From the NCBI GenBank assembly GCA_019751875.1, contig JAIEMV010000013.1, positions 1 to 64,000 on the forward strand: a DNA stretch of 64,000 nucleotides, written 5' to 3'. The stretch comes from Hyphomicrobium sp. GTDB taxonomy: Bacteria; Pseudomonadota; Alphaproteobacteria; Rhizobiales; Hyphomicrobiaceae. The notes beneath the pieces are model-generated. The model did no database searches. It worked only from the letters and a program-made list of their open reading frames with translations, and had not been told where the DNA came from. The position numbers and the translations under genes are program-made. Each line of letters begins with the position of its first letter. The stretch's first letter is position 1. Shown piece after piece: positions 46,809 through 58,508 of the stretch.

Positions 46809-47533
46809 ATTGTCTATTTTGTTCAGCGCGCGCAAAGGCCCCGTAATTCCGAGTCAACGGTGTGGCGCCGGGAAACAGATTCATTGTCGCGATTGTGACG
46901 TGTTCGCAACAGAGGAAGCGTCGTGAGAATAAAGGGTTCGCAATATGAACATCGCTAACCCGTGGATTCCCAGGCTCTTCGTGGACAAGGTTGTTGATGG
47001 CGCACATCGGACCCTGGCGCGGGACGTTGGAAAAATGCAAGCGCGGGCCGAAAAGCGAGTCTGACCGAGCGGATTGGTGGCCGAGTTTGAAATCGGGGTT
47101 TTCGATCAATGGGATTCAGATTCGAGTGGTCGTTGAATCTGAGAGTCTGGCACCTAAAAAAACCAGAAAAATCAGCCGTACTTGAAAGCTCGTGACGGCG
47201 GGCCGGAGTCTTGCGCGCGGAGTGGTTAAGCGATAATTAATTTCCTGTGCCCTGGCTGTGGGGCGCGTGTTTGAAAATGTAAATTTGTTGGCGTGCGTCG
47301 GCCCTTGTTTCAATTGCGTACCGCGTCCTGGGTTTCATCGTCATCCAATGGCCATAGCGAACCTCAACGGGCTGACAACAGCCGGTTGGGGACACGAAAG
47401 GCAACACCACTCTACGTCTTGAGGTAAAGGCTGCGGATTTTCTCGGCTGTGCGGCGGGGAAGTTCGCAAGGACCATGCGAAGGCAGGTTGGCGTGCGAAG
47501 CGTCCGTTTTTAGTTGTGAAAGGAGTTCCGGCT
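46809..47533. promoter_or_regulatory. GANTC-rich gene-free region between rpsT and the dnaA side
   Basis: About 725 bp without a convincing gene. Nine GANTC motifs lie at 46851, 46878, 46965, 47057, 47113, 47119, 47135, 47143 and 47206; these are CcrM methylation targets in alphaproteobacteria. A perfect CtrA-type box follows at 47226-47240, and the stretch 47230-47290 is AT-rich. I see no consensus DnaA box, only a weak CGTGGACAA at about 46980. It is a replication-origin or cell-cycle promoter candidate. Confidence 0.6.
47226..47240. promoter_or_regulatory. CtrA-type box upstream of rhodanese-dnaA
   Basis: TTAA-GCGATAA-TTAA, an exact TTAA-N7-TTAA, directly after the GANTC cluster. Confidence 0.65.
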
Positions 47534-47956
47534 TTGAGCGTTGATGATGTGCCCGTGGAAGAGACCTGGGCCCGTCTACAAAGCGACAAGGCGGCCGTTC
47601 TGATCGACGTGCGGACGAAGGCAGAATGGACGTTCGTTGGCCTACCCGACCTCTCGGAGCTAGGCCGACAAGTCGTCACACTCGAGTGGCAGTCTTCAGA
47701 TGGCCGGATCGACCCGGCATTTGCTGAACGTCTCTCGGGGTTTCTGGAGCAGGCCGGCATGGGGAAGAGCACCGAACTGTTCTTCATCTGTCGGAGTGGA
47801 GCCCGAAGCCGCGCTGCGGCAGAGGCTATGACATCGGCCGGTTACGACCGGTGTCACAATGTGGCGGAAGGCTTCGAGGGTCCCCCCGACGCCAACCGTC
47901 ATCGGGGGAAGGTTGCCGGCTGGAAGGCTGCAGGTCTTCCTTGGGTGCAAGGGTAG
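47534..47956 (+). CDS. Rhodanese-like sulphurtransferase (TTG start)
   Basis: A 140-residue single rhodanese domain with the active-site loop CRSGARSRAAA (Cys86). AAAGGAG at 47519-47525 is 8 nt before TTG 47534, which decides this start over the GTG at 47516. The DVRTKAEW block near residue 25 is family-typical. It sits 115 bp upstream of dnaA and could share its promoter. The sulphur acceptor is unknown. Confidence 0.88.
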   Translation: MSVDDVPVEETWARLQSDKAAVLIDVRTKAEWTFVGLPDLSELGRQVVTLEWQSSDGRIDPAFAERLSGFLEQAGMGKSTELFFICRSGARSRAAAEAMTSAGYDRCHNVAEGFEGPPDANRHRGKVAGWKAAGLPWVQG

Positions 47957-48071
47957 GCACCCGACTTTTGAGAGATCCTGGTCTGAAGCCGCCGTTGCTC
48001 GAGGGCAAACGGCATCGGCGGAGGCATGCCCGGATCGAGGGAAGAACTAAGTTCAAGTGCGGGGTAGCACA

Positions 48072-49559
48072 ATGCAAACGTCGGAAGCTCTCAAAACGTC
48101 AGAGGAACCTCGCGGCAAGAAGGTTCATGCCGCCCTCAAAGCGCGTCTCGGTGACGATATCTACACGAGCTGGTTCAAGACACTCGATTTCGACGGTTTC
48201 GACGGCAAGACGGTGACGGCGTCAGTGCCCGTGAAGTTCCTGCGCAATTGGATCCAGTCGCACTATATCGATGATCTGCTCGCCTGTAGCCGCCTTGAAT
48301 TCAAGGGTGCGGAGCGCGTTGACGTGCAGCTGCGTCAGCCGGGCGGTCAGAACCTGCGGGTCATCGCCAGCACGGCCGAGCCGCAGCGCAACGACCTCTC
48401 TGCGCTGGACCATCGGCAGCCGCAGTCTCCGCCGGAGCAGGGCGCGCGGCCGTCACCGGTGCGTGGCACCGTGGCTCCGTCACCCACACGGGTTCCGGCA
48501 GGCGGGGTAGAGGGATCGCCGCTTTATCCGCACCATACGTTCGAGAACTTCATTGTCGGCGCTCCCAACCGTCTTGCACACGCTGCGGCCGTGCAGGCGG
48601 CCGAGACCGTGATGAGCGGATCTCCGGGTATCAATCCGCTCTTCTTCCACTCTTCTGTCGGCCTCGGCAAAACGCATCTCTTGCAGGCGATTGCCTGGGA
48701 GGTGCGCCGCCGCTCTCCGCATGCAAACGTACTCTATCTGACCGCCGAGCGGTTCCGGTACGAATTTGTGGAAGCGGTGCGCAGCTCCGATCCGCTGGCG
48801 TTCAAGGAGCGCTTTCGTCACGTCAACATGCTGCTGATTGACGACCTCGAATTCTTGCAAGGCGAGAAGACGGAGCAGGAGTTCGAACACATCATAAATG
48901 CATTGCTCGATGGCGGGCGTCAGGTCGTGGTTGCTTCGTCGCGTCCGCCGGGGCACATCGAGCGGCTCAACGAGCGTATGCGGTCGCGGCTGCAGCGCGG
49001 TCTCGTCACAGAGATCGGAGGGTTCGACGAGGACCTTCGCATGAAGGTGCTCGAACGCCGGGTGGCAGAGAAAAAGCTGACTGATCCGTCGTTCGAACTG
49101 TCGCGGGAAATTCTCGAGATGCTGGCGCAACGGCTGACCGAAAACGGCCGCGAATTGGAAGGTGCCGTCAATCGGCTGCATCAGACCTGGCAGCATGTGC
49201 GCGGCACCCTCACGCCCGACATCGCCGAGACCGTTATTCGCGATCTCGTGCATTCGGGCGGCGACCAGCGCCGGATCAAGATCGAGGACATCCTGCGGGT
49301 GGTGTCGCGTCACTTCGGCGTTTCGAAGGGCGATCTCCTTTCGCAGCGTCGTCACCGGTCCGTGGTCTGGCCGCGCCAAATCGGCATGTGGCTGGCCAAG
49401 CAGCTGACTGCTCGCTCGCTGCCGGAAATCGGCCGTCGGTTCGGCAATCGTGACCATACAACTGTTCTGCACGCGATTCGTAAAATCGAGGGCGAACTCA
49501 ACGGAAATCAGCGTCTCCGGGACGAGTTGGAAGACCTGAAGAAGATGCTGGCGCATTAG
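48072..49559 (+). CDS. dnaA: Chromosomal replication initiator DnaA
   Basis: A 495-residue initiator: an N-terminal interaction domain (about 1-85), a Pro/Arg-rich linker (about 100-150), AAA+ domain with Walker A SSVGLGKTHLL near 200 and Walker B LLIDDLEFLQG near 258, and the C-terminal DNA-binding domain with the signature NRDHTTVLHAIRKIE near 462. Ser in place of the first P-loop Gly matches my memory of rhizobial DnaA. I start at ATG 48072 (MQTSEALK), with GGGG about 8 nt upstream; GTG 48057 is an alternative. Confidence 0.96.
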   Translation: MQTSEALKTSEEPRGKKVHAALKARLGDDIYTSWFKTLDFDGFDGKTVTASVPVKFLRNWIQSHYIDDLLACSRLEFKGAERVDVQLRQPGGQNLRVIASTAEPQRNDLSALDHRQPQSPPEQGARPSPVRGTVAPSPTRVPAGGVEGSPLYPHHTFENFIVGAPNRLAHAAAVQAAETVMSGSPGINPLFFHSSVGLGKTHLLQAIAWEVRRRSPHANVLYLTAERFRYEFVEAVRSSDPLAFKERFRHVNMLLIDDLEFLQGEKTEQEFEHIINALLDGGRQVVVASSRPPGHIERLNERMRSRLQRGLVTEIGGFDEDLRMKVLERRVAEKKLTDPSFELSREILEMLAQRLTENGRELEGAVNRLHQTWQHVRGTLTPDIAETVIRDLVHSGGDQRRIKIEDILRVVSRHFGVSKGDLLSQRRHRSVVWPRQIGMWLAKQLTARSLPEIGRRFGNRDHTTVLHAIRKIEGELNGNQRLRDELEDLKKMLAH

Positions 49560-49647
49560 CGCTGGCGGGGGACCCGGACGGGGAGAGGGCCAAGCTCACC
49601 GGGTCTGACGGCTTCGCCATCCTTGGGCGGCGAAGACTTTGCGGGGT

Positions 49648-49682
49648 GGGAGATGGGGACGCGGTGACGCGGCCCCATCTCC
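49648..49682 (+). terminator. Hairpin after dnaA
   Basis: GGAGATGGGG (49649-49658) pairs with CCCCATCTCC (49673-49682), with an inner GCG/CGC stem, followed only by TGTTTC. It is a strong hairpin with a weak T-run, so termination or attenuation between dnaA and dnaN is possible. The rest of the 363-bp gap up to dnaN holds nothing I recognise. Confidence 0.65.
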
Positions 49683-49922
49683 TGTTTCAGGTGTGTTTCG
49701 GCCGGCCGAGTTCCCGCGGCACTTGAACGGGGCGGGAGAACGGGTCATTTTGCAGCCCTTCCGCGAATCCCTTGTTCGTGGTCCGTATCGTTCTGGCCGG
49801 TCACGTCCGGCGATGTGAGGGGGCTTACAGGGGGTGGCGCTAGCGGTGGCCTACGGCCGCCGGCCTCTCCCCACCACGTTTGTACGCGTTCCCACCGCAG
49901 CAAGGCTAAGGGCAAGCAAGAC

Positions 49923-51041
49923 ATGCGTCTGGTTATCGAAAAAGGCGAACTGTCGAGAGCGCTCGGGCATGTCACGAGTGTCGTGGAACGGCGCACGACG
50001 ATCCCGATCTTGTCGAACGTGTTGTTGAAGGCGTCGCCTGCCGGGCTGGAATTCAAGGCGACCGACCTCGAGCGCGAGGTCATCGAGGAAGCCAAAGCCG
50101 ACGTAACGCAGCCGGGTGCGCTGACGGTTCCCGCGCACATGCTGCACGACATCGTGCGCAAGCTGCCCGACGGGGCACAGATCGAATTGAAGCGCGACGC
50201 GGAGAAAGAACGGCTAACGCTCTCGGCGGGCCAGGCGCGTTTCGCCTTGCAGACACTCGGGCCGGAGGATTTTCCAGATATCGCAGCAGGCGATCTCGGC
50301 CATTCATTCGAGGTTCCGGCGGCGGAACTGAAGCGCATCATCGACAAGACGCGATTTGCAATCTCGACGGAAGAGACGCGCTACTATCTGAACGGTATTT
50401 TTCTGCATACGGCTGAGACCAACAAGAAGCCGACATTGCGCGCGGTTGCCACCGATGGACATCGCCTGGCGCAGGCGGAATTCGATCTGCCGAAGGGTGC
50501 AGCCGGCATGCCGGGCGTGATCATCCCGCGCAAGACGGTGCAAGAACTGCAGCGGCTCGTGGAAGGCGTGACGGATCCCGTGCGCGTGTCCGTATCGGCG
50601 GCGAAGGTTCGGTTCGAGATCGGCTCGGTGACGCTGACGTCGAAGCTGATCGACGGAACATTCCCTGATTATGGCCGCGTGATCCCACAGTCGAACGACA
50701 AGGCGATGCTCGTCCCCAACACCATCTTCAAGGCGGCGGTGGATCGTGTCTCCACGGTCGCAAGCGAGCGCGGCCGGGCGGTGAAGCTAGCCATCTCCAA
50801 GAACAAGCTCGTGCTGTCCGTCAACAATCCGGAAGGCGGCAGCGCCACTGAAGAGATCGGCGTGACGTATGACGCCGCTCCAATCGAAATTGGCTTCAAT
50901 GCGAAGTATCTGCTCGACATTGCGAGCCAGGTCGAAGGCGAAGAAGCGCGATTCATGCTGGCCGACGCCGGCTCGCCAACGATGATAAAGGACAGCGAAG
51001 ACAACGGTGCGCTGTACGTTTTGATGCCGATGCGGGTGTAA
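49923..51041 (+). CDS. dnaN: DNA polymerase III beta sliding clamp
   Basis: A 372-residue beta clamp. It starts MRLVIEKGELSRALGHVTSVVERR and contains the family blocks IPILSNVLLKA, RYYLNGIFLH, ATDGHRLAQAE and the C-terminal YVLMPMRV. It forms the ring that tethers polymerase III. It lies between dnaA and recF as is common. The open frame upstream to 49815 is not conserved. Confidence 0.97.
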   Translation: MRLVIEKGELSRALGHVTSVVERRTTIPILSNVLLKASPAGLEFKATDLEREVIEEAKADVTQPGALTVPAHMLHDIVRKLPDGAQIELKRDAEKERLTLSAGQARFALQTLGPEDFPDIAAGDLGHSFEVPAAELKRIIDKTRFAISTEETRYYLNGIFLHTAETNKKPTLRAVATDGHRLAQAEFDLPKGAAGMPGVIIPRKTVQELQRLVEGVTDPVRVSVSAAKVRFEIGSVTLTSKLIDGTFPDYGRVIPQSNDKAMLVPNTIFKAAVDRVSTVASERGRAVKLAISKNKLVLSVNNPEGGSATEEIGVTYDAAPIEIGFNAKYLLDIASQVEGEEARFMLADAGSPTMIKDSEDNGALYVLMPMRV

Positions 51042-51083
51042 GCATTTTGCCCATGCGCTGCGTATCTGGCTGAAAGTTAAACC

Positions 51084-52247
51084 ATGGCAGACGCGGCTCC
51101 GCGGCTTTGGGTCGAGCGGCTGACGCTCACCAACTTTCGCAATTATGAAAGCGCGACGCTCGAGCTTGGGCCAGAGCCGGTCGTGCTTGCGGGGGCGAAC
51201 GGATCGGGCAAGACAAACTTGCTGGAGGCCGTGTCGCTGCTGGCGCCGGGACAAGGGTTGCGGCGCGCGGCCTATTCCGATATCGCGCGGGCATCCGGCG
51301 ACGGCAGTTGGTCGGTCGCGGCGAAAGTGCATACGGATCTCGGGGCTGTCGATATCGGGACGGGGATCGCGGCCGGCGCGGACAATGCCACCGGGCGAAT
51401 CGTGCGCATCGACGGGGTGACGAAGCCGGGATCGGGTGTTCTGGCCGATTACGTCGAGGTTGCGTGGCTGACGCCTGCGATGGACGGTCTTTTCAGCGGG
51501 GCGGGTTCCGAGCGGCGGCGATTTCTCGACCGGCTGATCCTGTGTTTCGATGCCGAGCATGGGCGGCGGGCGTCGCGGTTCGATCGCGCGATGCAGCAGC
51601 GCAACCGGCTTCTCTCGGATGAGGTCCGCGACAATGCGCGTTTCCAAGGTTTGGAAGACGTGATGGCTGAAACTGGCGTTGCGATCGCGGCGGCGCGGGC
51701 CGAGGCGGCAGCCGCTCTGGGGGCGATTTCGGAACGGCGGCGGGCGCGGGATCAGGCGTCGGCGTTTCCCTGGGCGGTGATTGCCGTCGAGGGCACGCTG
51801 GAGGCAAATCTCAGATCCATGCCGGCGCTGGACGTGGAGGAACGATACAAGGCGGCGCTGCGCACGGGGCGCGAGCGTGATCGCGCGGCGGGGCGGACGC
51901 TGGAAGGGCCGCACCGCTCGGACCTCGTGGTTGAGCATGGGCCCAAGGCGATGCCGGCGCGGCTGTGTTCAACGGGTGAGCAGAAGGCCCTGCTGTTGGG
52001 GCTTGTTCTTTCCCATGCGGAGTTGACGGCCGAGCGCCAGAGCGGGCGGGCGCCCATCCTGCTCCTCGATGAAGTGACTGCCCATCTGGATGCCGCACGG
52101 CGCGCGGCGCTATTTCAGGAAATTTTGGCCATTGGAACGCAGGCGTGGATGACGGGGACGGACGCGGAGGCCTTTTCCGCGCTTGGCAACCGGGCGCGTT
52201 TTGTGACTGTTGACGAGGGGCGGACGGGAATTATGTCTCGACGCTGA
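51084..52247 (+). CDS. recF: DNA replication/repair protein RecF
   Basis: A 387-residue SMC-like ATPase that loads RecA at gaps. It has ERLTLTNFRNYESA at the start, Walker A AGANGSGKTNLLEAVSLL near residue 35, and the C-terminal signature and Walker B STGEQKALLLGLVL and PILLLDEVTAHLD near 300-335. It is 42 bp after dnaN, likely the same operon. Confidence 0.95.
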   Translation: MADAAPRLWVERLTLTNFRNYESATLELGPEPVVLAGANGSGKTNLLEAVSLLAPGQGLRRAAYSDIARASGDGSWSVAAKVHTDLGAVDIGTGIAAGADNATGRIVRIDGVTKPGSGVLADYVEVAWLTPAMDGLFSGAGSERRRFLDRLILCFDAEHGRRASRFDRAMQQRNRLLSDEVRDNARFQGLEDVMAETGVAIAAARAEAAAALGAISERRRARDQASAFPWAVIAVEGTLEANLRSMPALDVEERYKAALRTGRERDRAAGRTLEGPHRSDLVVEHGPKAMPARLCSTGEQKALLLGLVLSHAELTAERQSGRAPILLLDEVTAHLDAARRAALFQEILAIGTQAWMTGTDAEAFSALGNRARFVTVDEGRTGIMSRR

Positions 52248-52307
52248 CGGCGCGACAAAGCGGCACACGCAAACCACTGAAAAACATACCACTTTTCTTA
52301 TGGATAG

Positions 52308-54836
<2,529 letters not shown>

Positions 54837-54847
54837 TGGCGTGAGCC

Positions 54848-55642
54848 ATGACCTTCACCGTTTCCGCGTTTTATAAGTTCTCGCGCGTTAAAGATTGCGA
54901 GTCTCTGCGCGCCGACTTGGCAGCGCTTGGTGAGCGAGAAGGGCTGTGCGGGACGATCCTCATCGCGCCGGAAGGGATCAACGCGACCATCGCAGGGCCG
55001 GATGCCGGCGTAAGGGCATTGCTTGCGCACCTGAAGTCTGATCCGCGATTTGCGCGTCTCGTGTCGAAAGAAAGCGTGACTGAGACGCAGCCGTTCCAGC
55101 GGTGGAAGGTGAAGGTGAAACCGGAAATCCTGACGTTCGGGGCGGCGGAGGCCGATCCCAATGTGAGAGCGGGCGCCTATGTCAAGCCGCAGGAGTGGAA
55201 TGCACTGATCGCGCGCGAGGATGTGCTGCTGATCGATACGCGGAACGATTACGAGGTCGCGATCGGGACATTCCGCGGGGCCGTCGATCCTAAAACGCGG
55301 GCATTTACCGGGTTCAAGGATTTCGTGGCCGCGAACCTCGATCCTTCGACGCATCGCACGGTCGCCATGTTCTGTACCGGGGGCATCCGCTGTGAGAAGG
55401 CGTCAGCCTACCTGCGGGCGCATGGATTTGAAGACGTCTATCATCTCGAAGGCGGCATCCTGAAGTATCTTGAAGAGGTCCCGGCAGAGCAGAGTCTCTG
55501 GGACGGGGCGTGCTTTGTCTTCGACGAACGCGTCGCGGTTAGTCACGGGGTGCAGCCGTCTGGCCATCGTCTCTGCCGATGCGGATGGCCGGTGGCACCA
55601 GGCGGCGCGGTGTGTTCCTCGTGCGGAGCCTCGGTTACTTAG
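54848..55642 (+). CDS. trhO: tRNA uridine(34) hydroxylase TrhO (rhodanese family)
   Basis: A 264-residue UPF0176/YceA-type protein that makes the 5-hydroxyuridine modification at tRNA wobble position 34. It has an N-terminal acylphosphatase-like domain and a rhodanese domain with active-site MFCTGGIRCEKAS (C176, C182). A C-terminal tail carries C243, C245, C256 and C259 (CxC-x10-CxxC), a possible zinc site. It starts 12 bp after gyrB; its last 8 bp overlap the convergent cytochrome gene. Confidence 0.9.
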   Translation: MTFTVSAFYKFSRVKDCESLRADLAALGEREGLCGTILIAPEGINATIAGPDAGVRALLAHLKSDPRFARLVSKESVTETQPFQRWKVKVKPEILTFGAAEADPNVRAGAYVKPQEWNALIAREDVLLIDTRNDYEVAIGTFRGAVDPKTRAFTGFKDFVAANLDPSTHRTVAMFCTGGIRCEKASAYLRAHGFEDVYHLEGGILKYLEEVPAEQSLWDGACFVFDERVAVSHGVQPSGHRLCRCGWPVAPGGAVCSSCGASVT

Positions 55643-55988
55643 GAGCGTTCGCGCCGTCGCCTTTCAGGCTCAGAATGTAGGCGATAAGGTTGTCGGCATC
55701 CTGTGCGGGGACAATCAGGTTCGGCATGGTCGGGTGCGGGGACTGCAGGAACACGCTCAAGGCTGTCCGAGTTATGCCGGGAGTATCTGCGACGGCTTTG
55801 AAGGCGGGTGCATCGGGGTTCGGCGATTCCGTTTCGCCGTAGAGGACCGCATGGCATCCGGCGCAATTGGCTTGTGCATAGCTTAAGCCGAGCTTGGGGT
55901 TTCCAAGTTCGTCGGCGAAGACGGATGACGGGACGGCCGAGCAAGCGGCGAGGACCGCGCTAAAGGAAGCAACAAGCGGATAGCGCAT
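55635..55988 (-). CDS. Exported c-type cytochrome
   Basis: A 117-residue mono-haem cytochrome with a signal sequence, CAGCH at 42-46 and a likely axial Met88 (HPTMPNL). VLAAC at residues 12-16 could be a lipobox, so it may be membrane-anchored; alternatively cleavage occurs after SVFA. The redox partner is unknown. It is divergent from the PBP gene across a region with a CtrA box. Confidence 0.88.
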   Translation of the reverse strand: MRYPLVASFSAVLAACSAVPSSVFADELGNPKLGLSYAQANCAGCHAVLYGETESPNPDAPAFKAVADTPGITRTALSVFLQSPHPTMPNLIVPAQDADNLIAYILSLKGDGANAPK

Positions 55989-56122
55989 CTGGTTCGTTCC
56001 TCATTGAAGCGTTCGCCCGGCGATAATGTTATTCGGGAAAGACATGTCCCGCCCTTGAGCAGGATCAAGCAGTGCGGCGGCGACCGATCCGTGGCGCGCG
56101 GCAGTAGGGGCTGCATTCGTAG

Positions 56123-56137
56123 TTAACCGCGCATTAA
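56123..56137. promoter_or_regulatory. CtrA-type box upstream of the bifunctional PBP gene
   Basis: TTAA-CCGCGCA-TTAA, an exact TTAA-N7-TTAA, 91 bp before the PBP start codon and 135 bp before the divergent cytochrome gene. Confidence 0.65.
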
Positions 56138-56227
56138 ATTCAACCACTTAGTCTATGAACTCGGGGTCATGCCGGCTGTTTGCTTCACTGCGGACGCGTG
56201 CCGGGTGTCGTGTCTGGATCAGACGTC

Positions 56228-58504
56228 ATGAGTGGGTCTAAGCGGGGGCGCGCGAAGGGTCGCGTGCGGCGCGGCGCCGTTAAAGCGCGGCGCTCCGGCG
56301 CGGCATTGTGGCGTTTGGCTTCGCGCCGGAGAAAAGGCGGGTTTGCAGACCGCGCCCGCAAGGCCTTGAGCCGGATGAGTCCGCGAACGCGCCTTATCGT
56401 GCTCCCGCCGGTGATCGCGTTCGTCGTCGGATCTCTGGCGCTCGTGACGATGCTCGTCACCTACACCATCACCATACCCGATCCTCTATCACTTAGGACC
56501 AAGGTTTCGGGGCAGCCGATTAAAATCCTAGCGCGCGACGGCAGTGTGCTCGCCGAACGTGGCACGGCGCACGATTACATCCCGCTCGACCTTCTGCCCA
56601 AGCGGGTCATTGATGCTGTGATTGCGACAGAAGACCGGCGGTTCTGGACGCACTGGGGCTTTGACCCGGCAGGTCTTCTGCGGGCTGTGTTCGTGAACCT
56701 GCGGTCCGGACGCTTCGTGCAAGGCGGCTCCACACTGACCCAGCAACTTGCGAAAAATCTATTCCTCTCGCCGGAGAGGACCCTTGGCCGAAAGTTCGAG
56801 GAGGTCGTGCTCGCGCTGTGGCTCGAACTCCGGCTCAGCAAGGAAGAGATCCTCGAGCTCTATCTCAATCGCGTTTATTTCGGCGGCGGCGCCTACGGCA
56901 TCGAGGCCGCGGCACAGCGCTATTTTGACAAGTCCGCCCGCGCATTGACTTTGGCAGAGGCGGCCGTGATCGCGGGATTGCTGAAGGCGCCATCGCGCTT
57001 TGCGCCGACGTCGAGCCCGAGGCTGGCCGTTATTCGCAGCCATAGCGTGTTGGCAAAGATGCATGATGCGGGTTTTATCTCCGCAGCGGAAGAGCAGATG
57101 GCGCGCTCGAAGCGGATGGTGTTTTCCAATGTCCGGCGCGATCAGGAACGGCAGGCCGCCGACTATGCGATCGATTATGTGCTAGATCGGATGCCGGATG
57201 CGCTCGGCGGAGCAAGCGGCGATATCATCGTCGAAACGACGATCGATCGCGATCTTCAGCAGCACGCCTCTTCGGTGGTGGCGGAGGCGATTGGGAAAGA
57301 GGGCGCTGCGCTCGACGCAAGTCAGGCGGCGGTGGTGGTGCTCGACACGAGCGGCGGTGTGCGGGCCATGGTCGGCGGACGCTCGTATGCGGAGAGCCAG
57401 TTCAATCGCGCGGTGAAGGCCATGCGACAGCCCGGCTCCGCGTTCAAGCCGTTCGTTTATCTCGCCGCCCTGGAGAAGGGCTACAAGCCAGACAGCGTGG
57501 CTTATGATCTGCCTTTCAACCTGGAAGGTTGGTCGCCGAAGAACGACAATGGACGTTTCGGAGGGGCGATCACGTTGCGGCATGCGTTGGCGCAGTCGGT
57601 GAATACGGTGGCTGTGCGGCTGATGATGGACGTCGGTCCGGACAAGGTCGTTGCACTGGCCACCAAACTCGGGATCGACGCGCCGCTGAGGACGGAGCCG
57701 TCGCTCGCGCTTGGGACGTCGGAAGTCTCGCTGTTGGATCTGACGGGAGCCTATGGGGCATTCGCGTCGGGCGGGTCTGTGGTGGAGCCGCATATCATCC
57801 GGCGCATACGGTCGAGTACAGGCCGGGTGCTTTACGCGCGGCCGGCGCTCTCGACAGATTCGGTCGTGGCTCAGGGATCAGTGGCAGCCTTGAACGGCAT
57901 GCTGCACGACGTCGTTGAAAGCGGGACGGGAAAGCGTGCGCACCTTGCTGGGCATGCGACCGCCGGCAAGACGGGAACGAGCCAAGATTTTCGCGATGCC
58001 TGGTTCATCGGGTACACGGCCCACTTCACGGGCGGCGTGTGGACCGGGAACGATAATGGCGAACCGATGCGGAGGGCGACGGGCGGCAATCTTCCGGCGC
58101 TGATCTGGAACCGTGTCATGGCGCAGGCGCATGTCGGCAAGGACAGCATGCCGCTCGCGGGGCTAGATGCGGCGGGCGGACTTGGTGGCGCAGGTGCGTT
58201 GGGTTCTTACGCGAGCGACGGCGCTGCTCCTCCCGAACTGTTGCCGTGGAAGATGCCGACGAAGGTTCCGCCGAACGCCAAGCCGAAGGCGAAGCCGGAA
58301 AAGCGTGCGCGGGTCGATGTCTTTCCCACAACCCGCATCGACGAGGATTTCATCGTGCGGGCGCTGGCCGGGTTGCCTGAGACGAAGGAACGAGTAGGGC
58401 CGCGACTCGATGAGGGATCAACGGCGATCTCTCAGCCTCGCGCTGCGGCGCCGTTGCCTGGGATGATGTCGCTTGGTGCCGGTCTTGGGGCTCTGACTCG
58501 CTGA
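56228..58504 (+). CDS. Bifunctional class A penicillin-binding protein
   Basis: A 758-residue enzyme with an Arg/Lys-rich cytoplasmic start (about 1-55), one transmembrane helix (about 58-80), a glycosyltransferase-51 domain (EDRRFWTHWG near 136, GGSTLTQQLAKN near 167, LYLNRVYFGGGAYGIEAA near 210) and a transpeptidase (SAFK near 404, SVN near 457, KTG near 581). It polymerises and cross-links peptidoglycan. A Lys/Pro-rich C-terminal tail lacks a recognisable domain. It resembles the PBP1C/PBP2-like small class A group more than PBP1A. A CtrA box lies upstream. Confidence 0.92.
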   Translation: MSGSKRGRAKGRVRRGAVKARRSGAALWRLASRRRKGGFADRARKALSRMSPRTRLIVLPPVIAFVVGSLALVTMLVTYTITIPDPLSLRTKVSGQPIKILARDGSVLAERGTAHDYIPLDLLPKRVIDAVIATEDRRFWTHWGFDPAGLLRAVFVNLRSGRFVQGGSTLTQQLAKNLFLSPERTLGRKFEEVVLALWLELRLSKEEILELYLNRVYFGGGAYGIEAAAQRYFDKSARALTLAEAAVIAGLLKAPSRFAPTSSPRLAVIRSHSVLAKMHDAGFISAAEEQMARSKRMVFSNVRRDQERQAADYAIDYVLDRMPDALGGASGDIIVETTIDRDLQQHASSVVAEAIGKEGAALDASQAAVVVLDTSGGVRAMVGGRSYAESQFNRAVKAMRQPGSAFKPFVYLAALEKGYKPDSVAYDLPFNLEGWSPKNDNGRFGGAITLRHALAQSVNTVAVRLMMDVGPDKVVALATKLGIDAPLRTEPSLALGTSEVSLLDLTGAYGAFASGGSVVEPHIIRRIRSSTGRVLYARPALSTDSVVAQGSVAALNGMLHDVVESGTGKRAHLAGHATAGKTGTSQDFRDAWFIGYTAHFTGGVWTGNDNGEPMRRATGGNLPALIWNRVMAQAHVGKDSMPLAGLDAAGGLGGAGALGSYASDGAAPPELLPWKMPTKVPPNAKPKAKPEKRARVDVFPTTRIDEDFIVRALAGLPETKERVGPRLDEGSTAISQPRAAAPLPGMMSLGAGLGALTR

Positions 58505-58508
58505 TCTA

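Noticed and set aside
48072-49559. Altered DnaA Walker A (Ser for the first Gly)
   Set aside because: As I recall, rhizobial DnaA proteins have Ala/Ser at this place (HASVGLGKTH), so it is a lineage trait rather than a defect.
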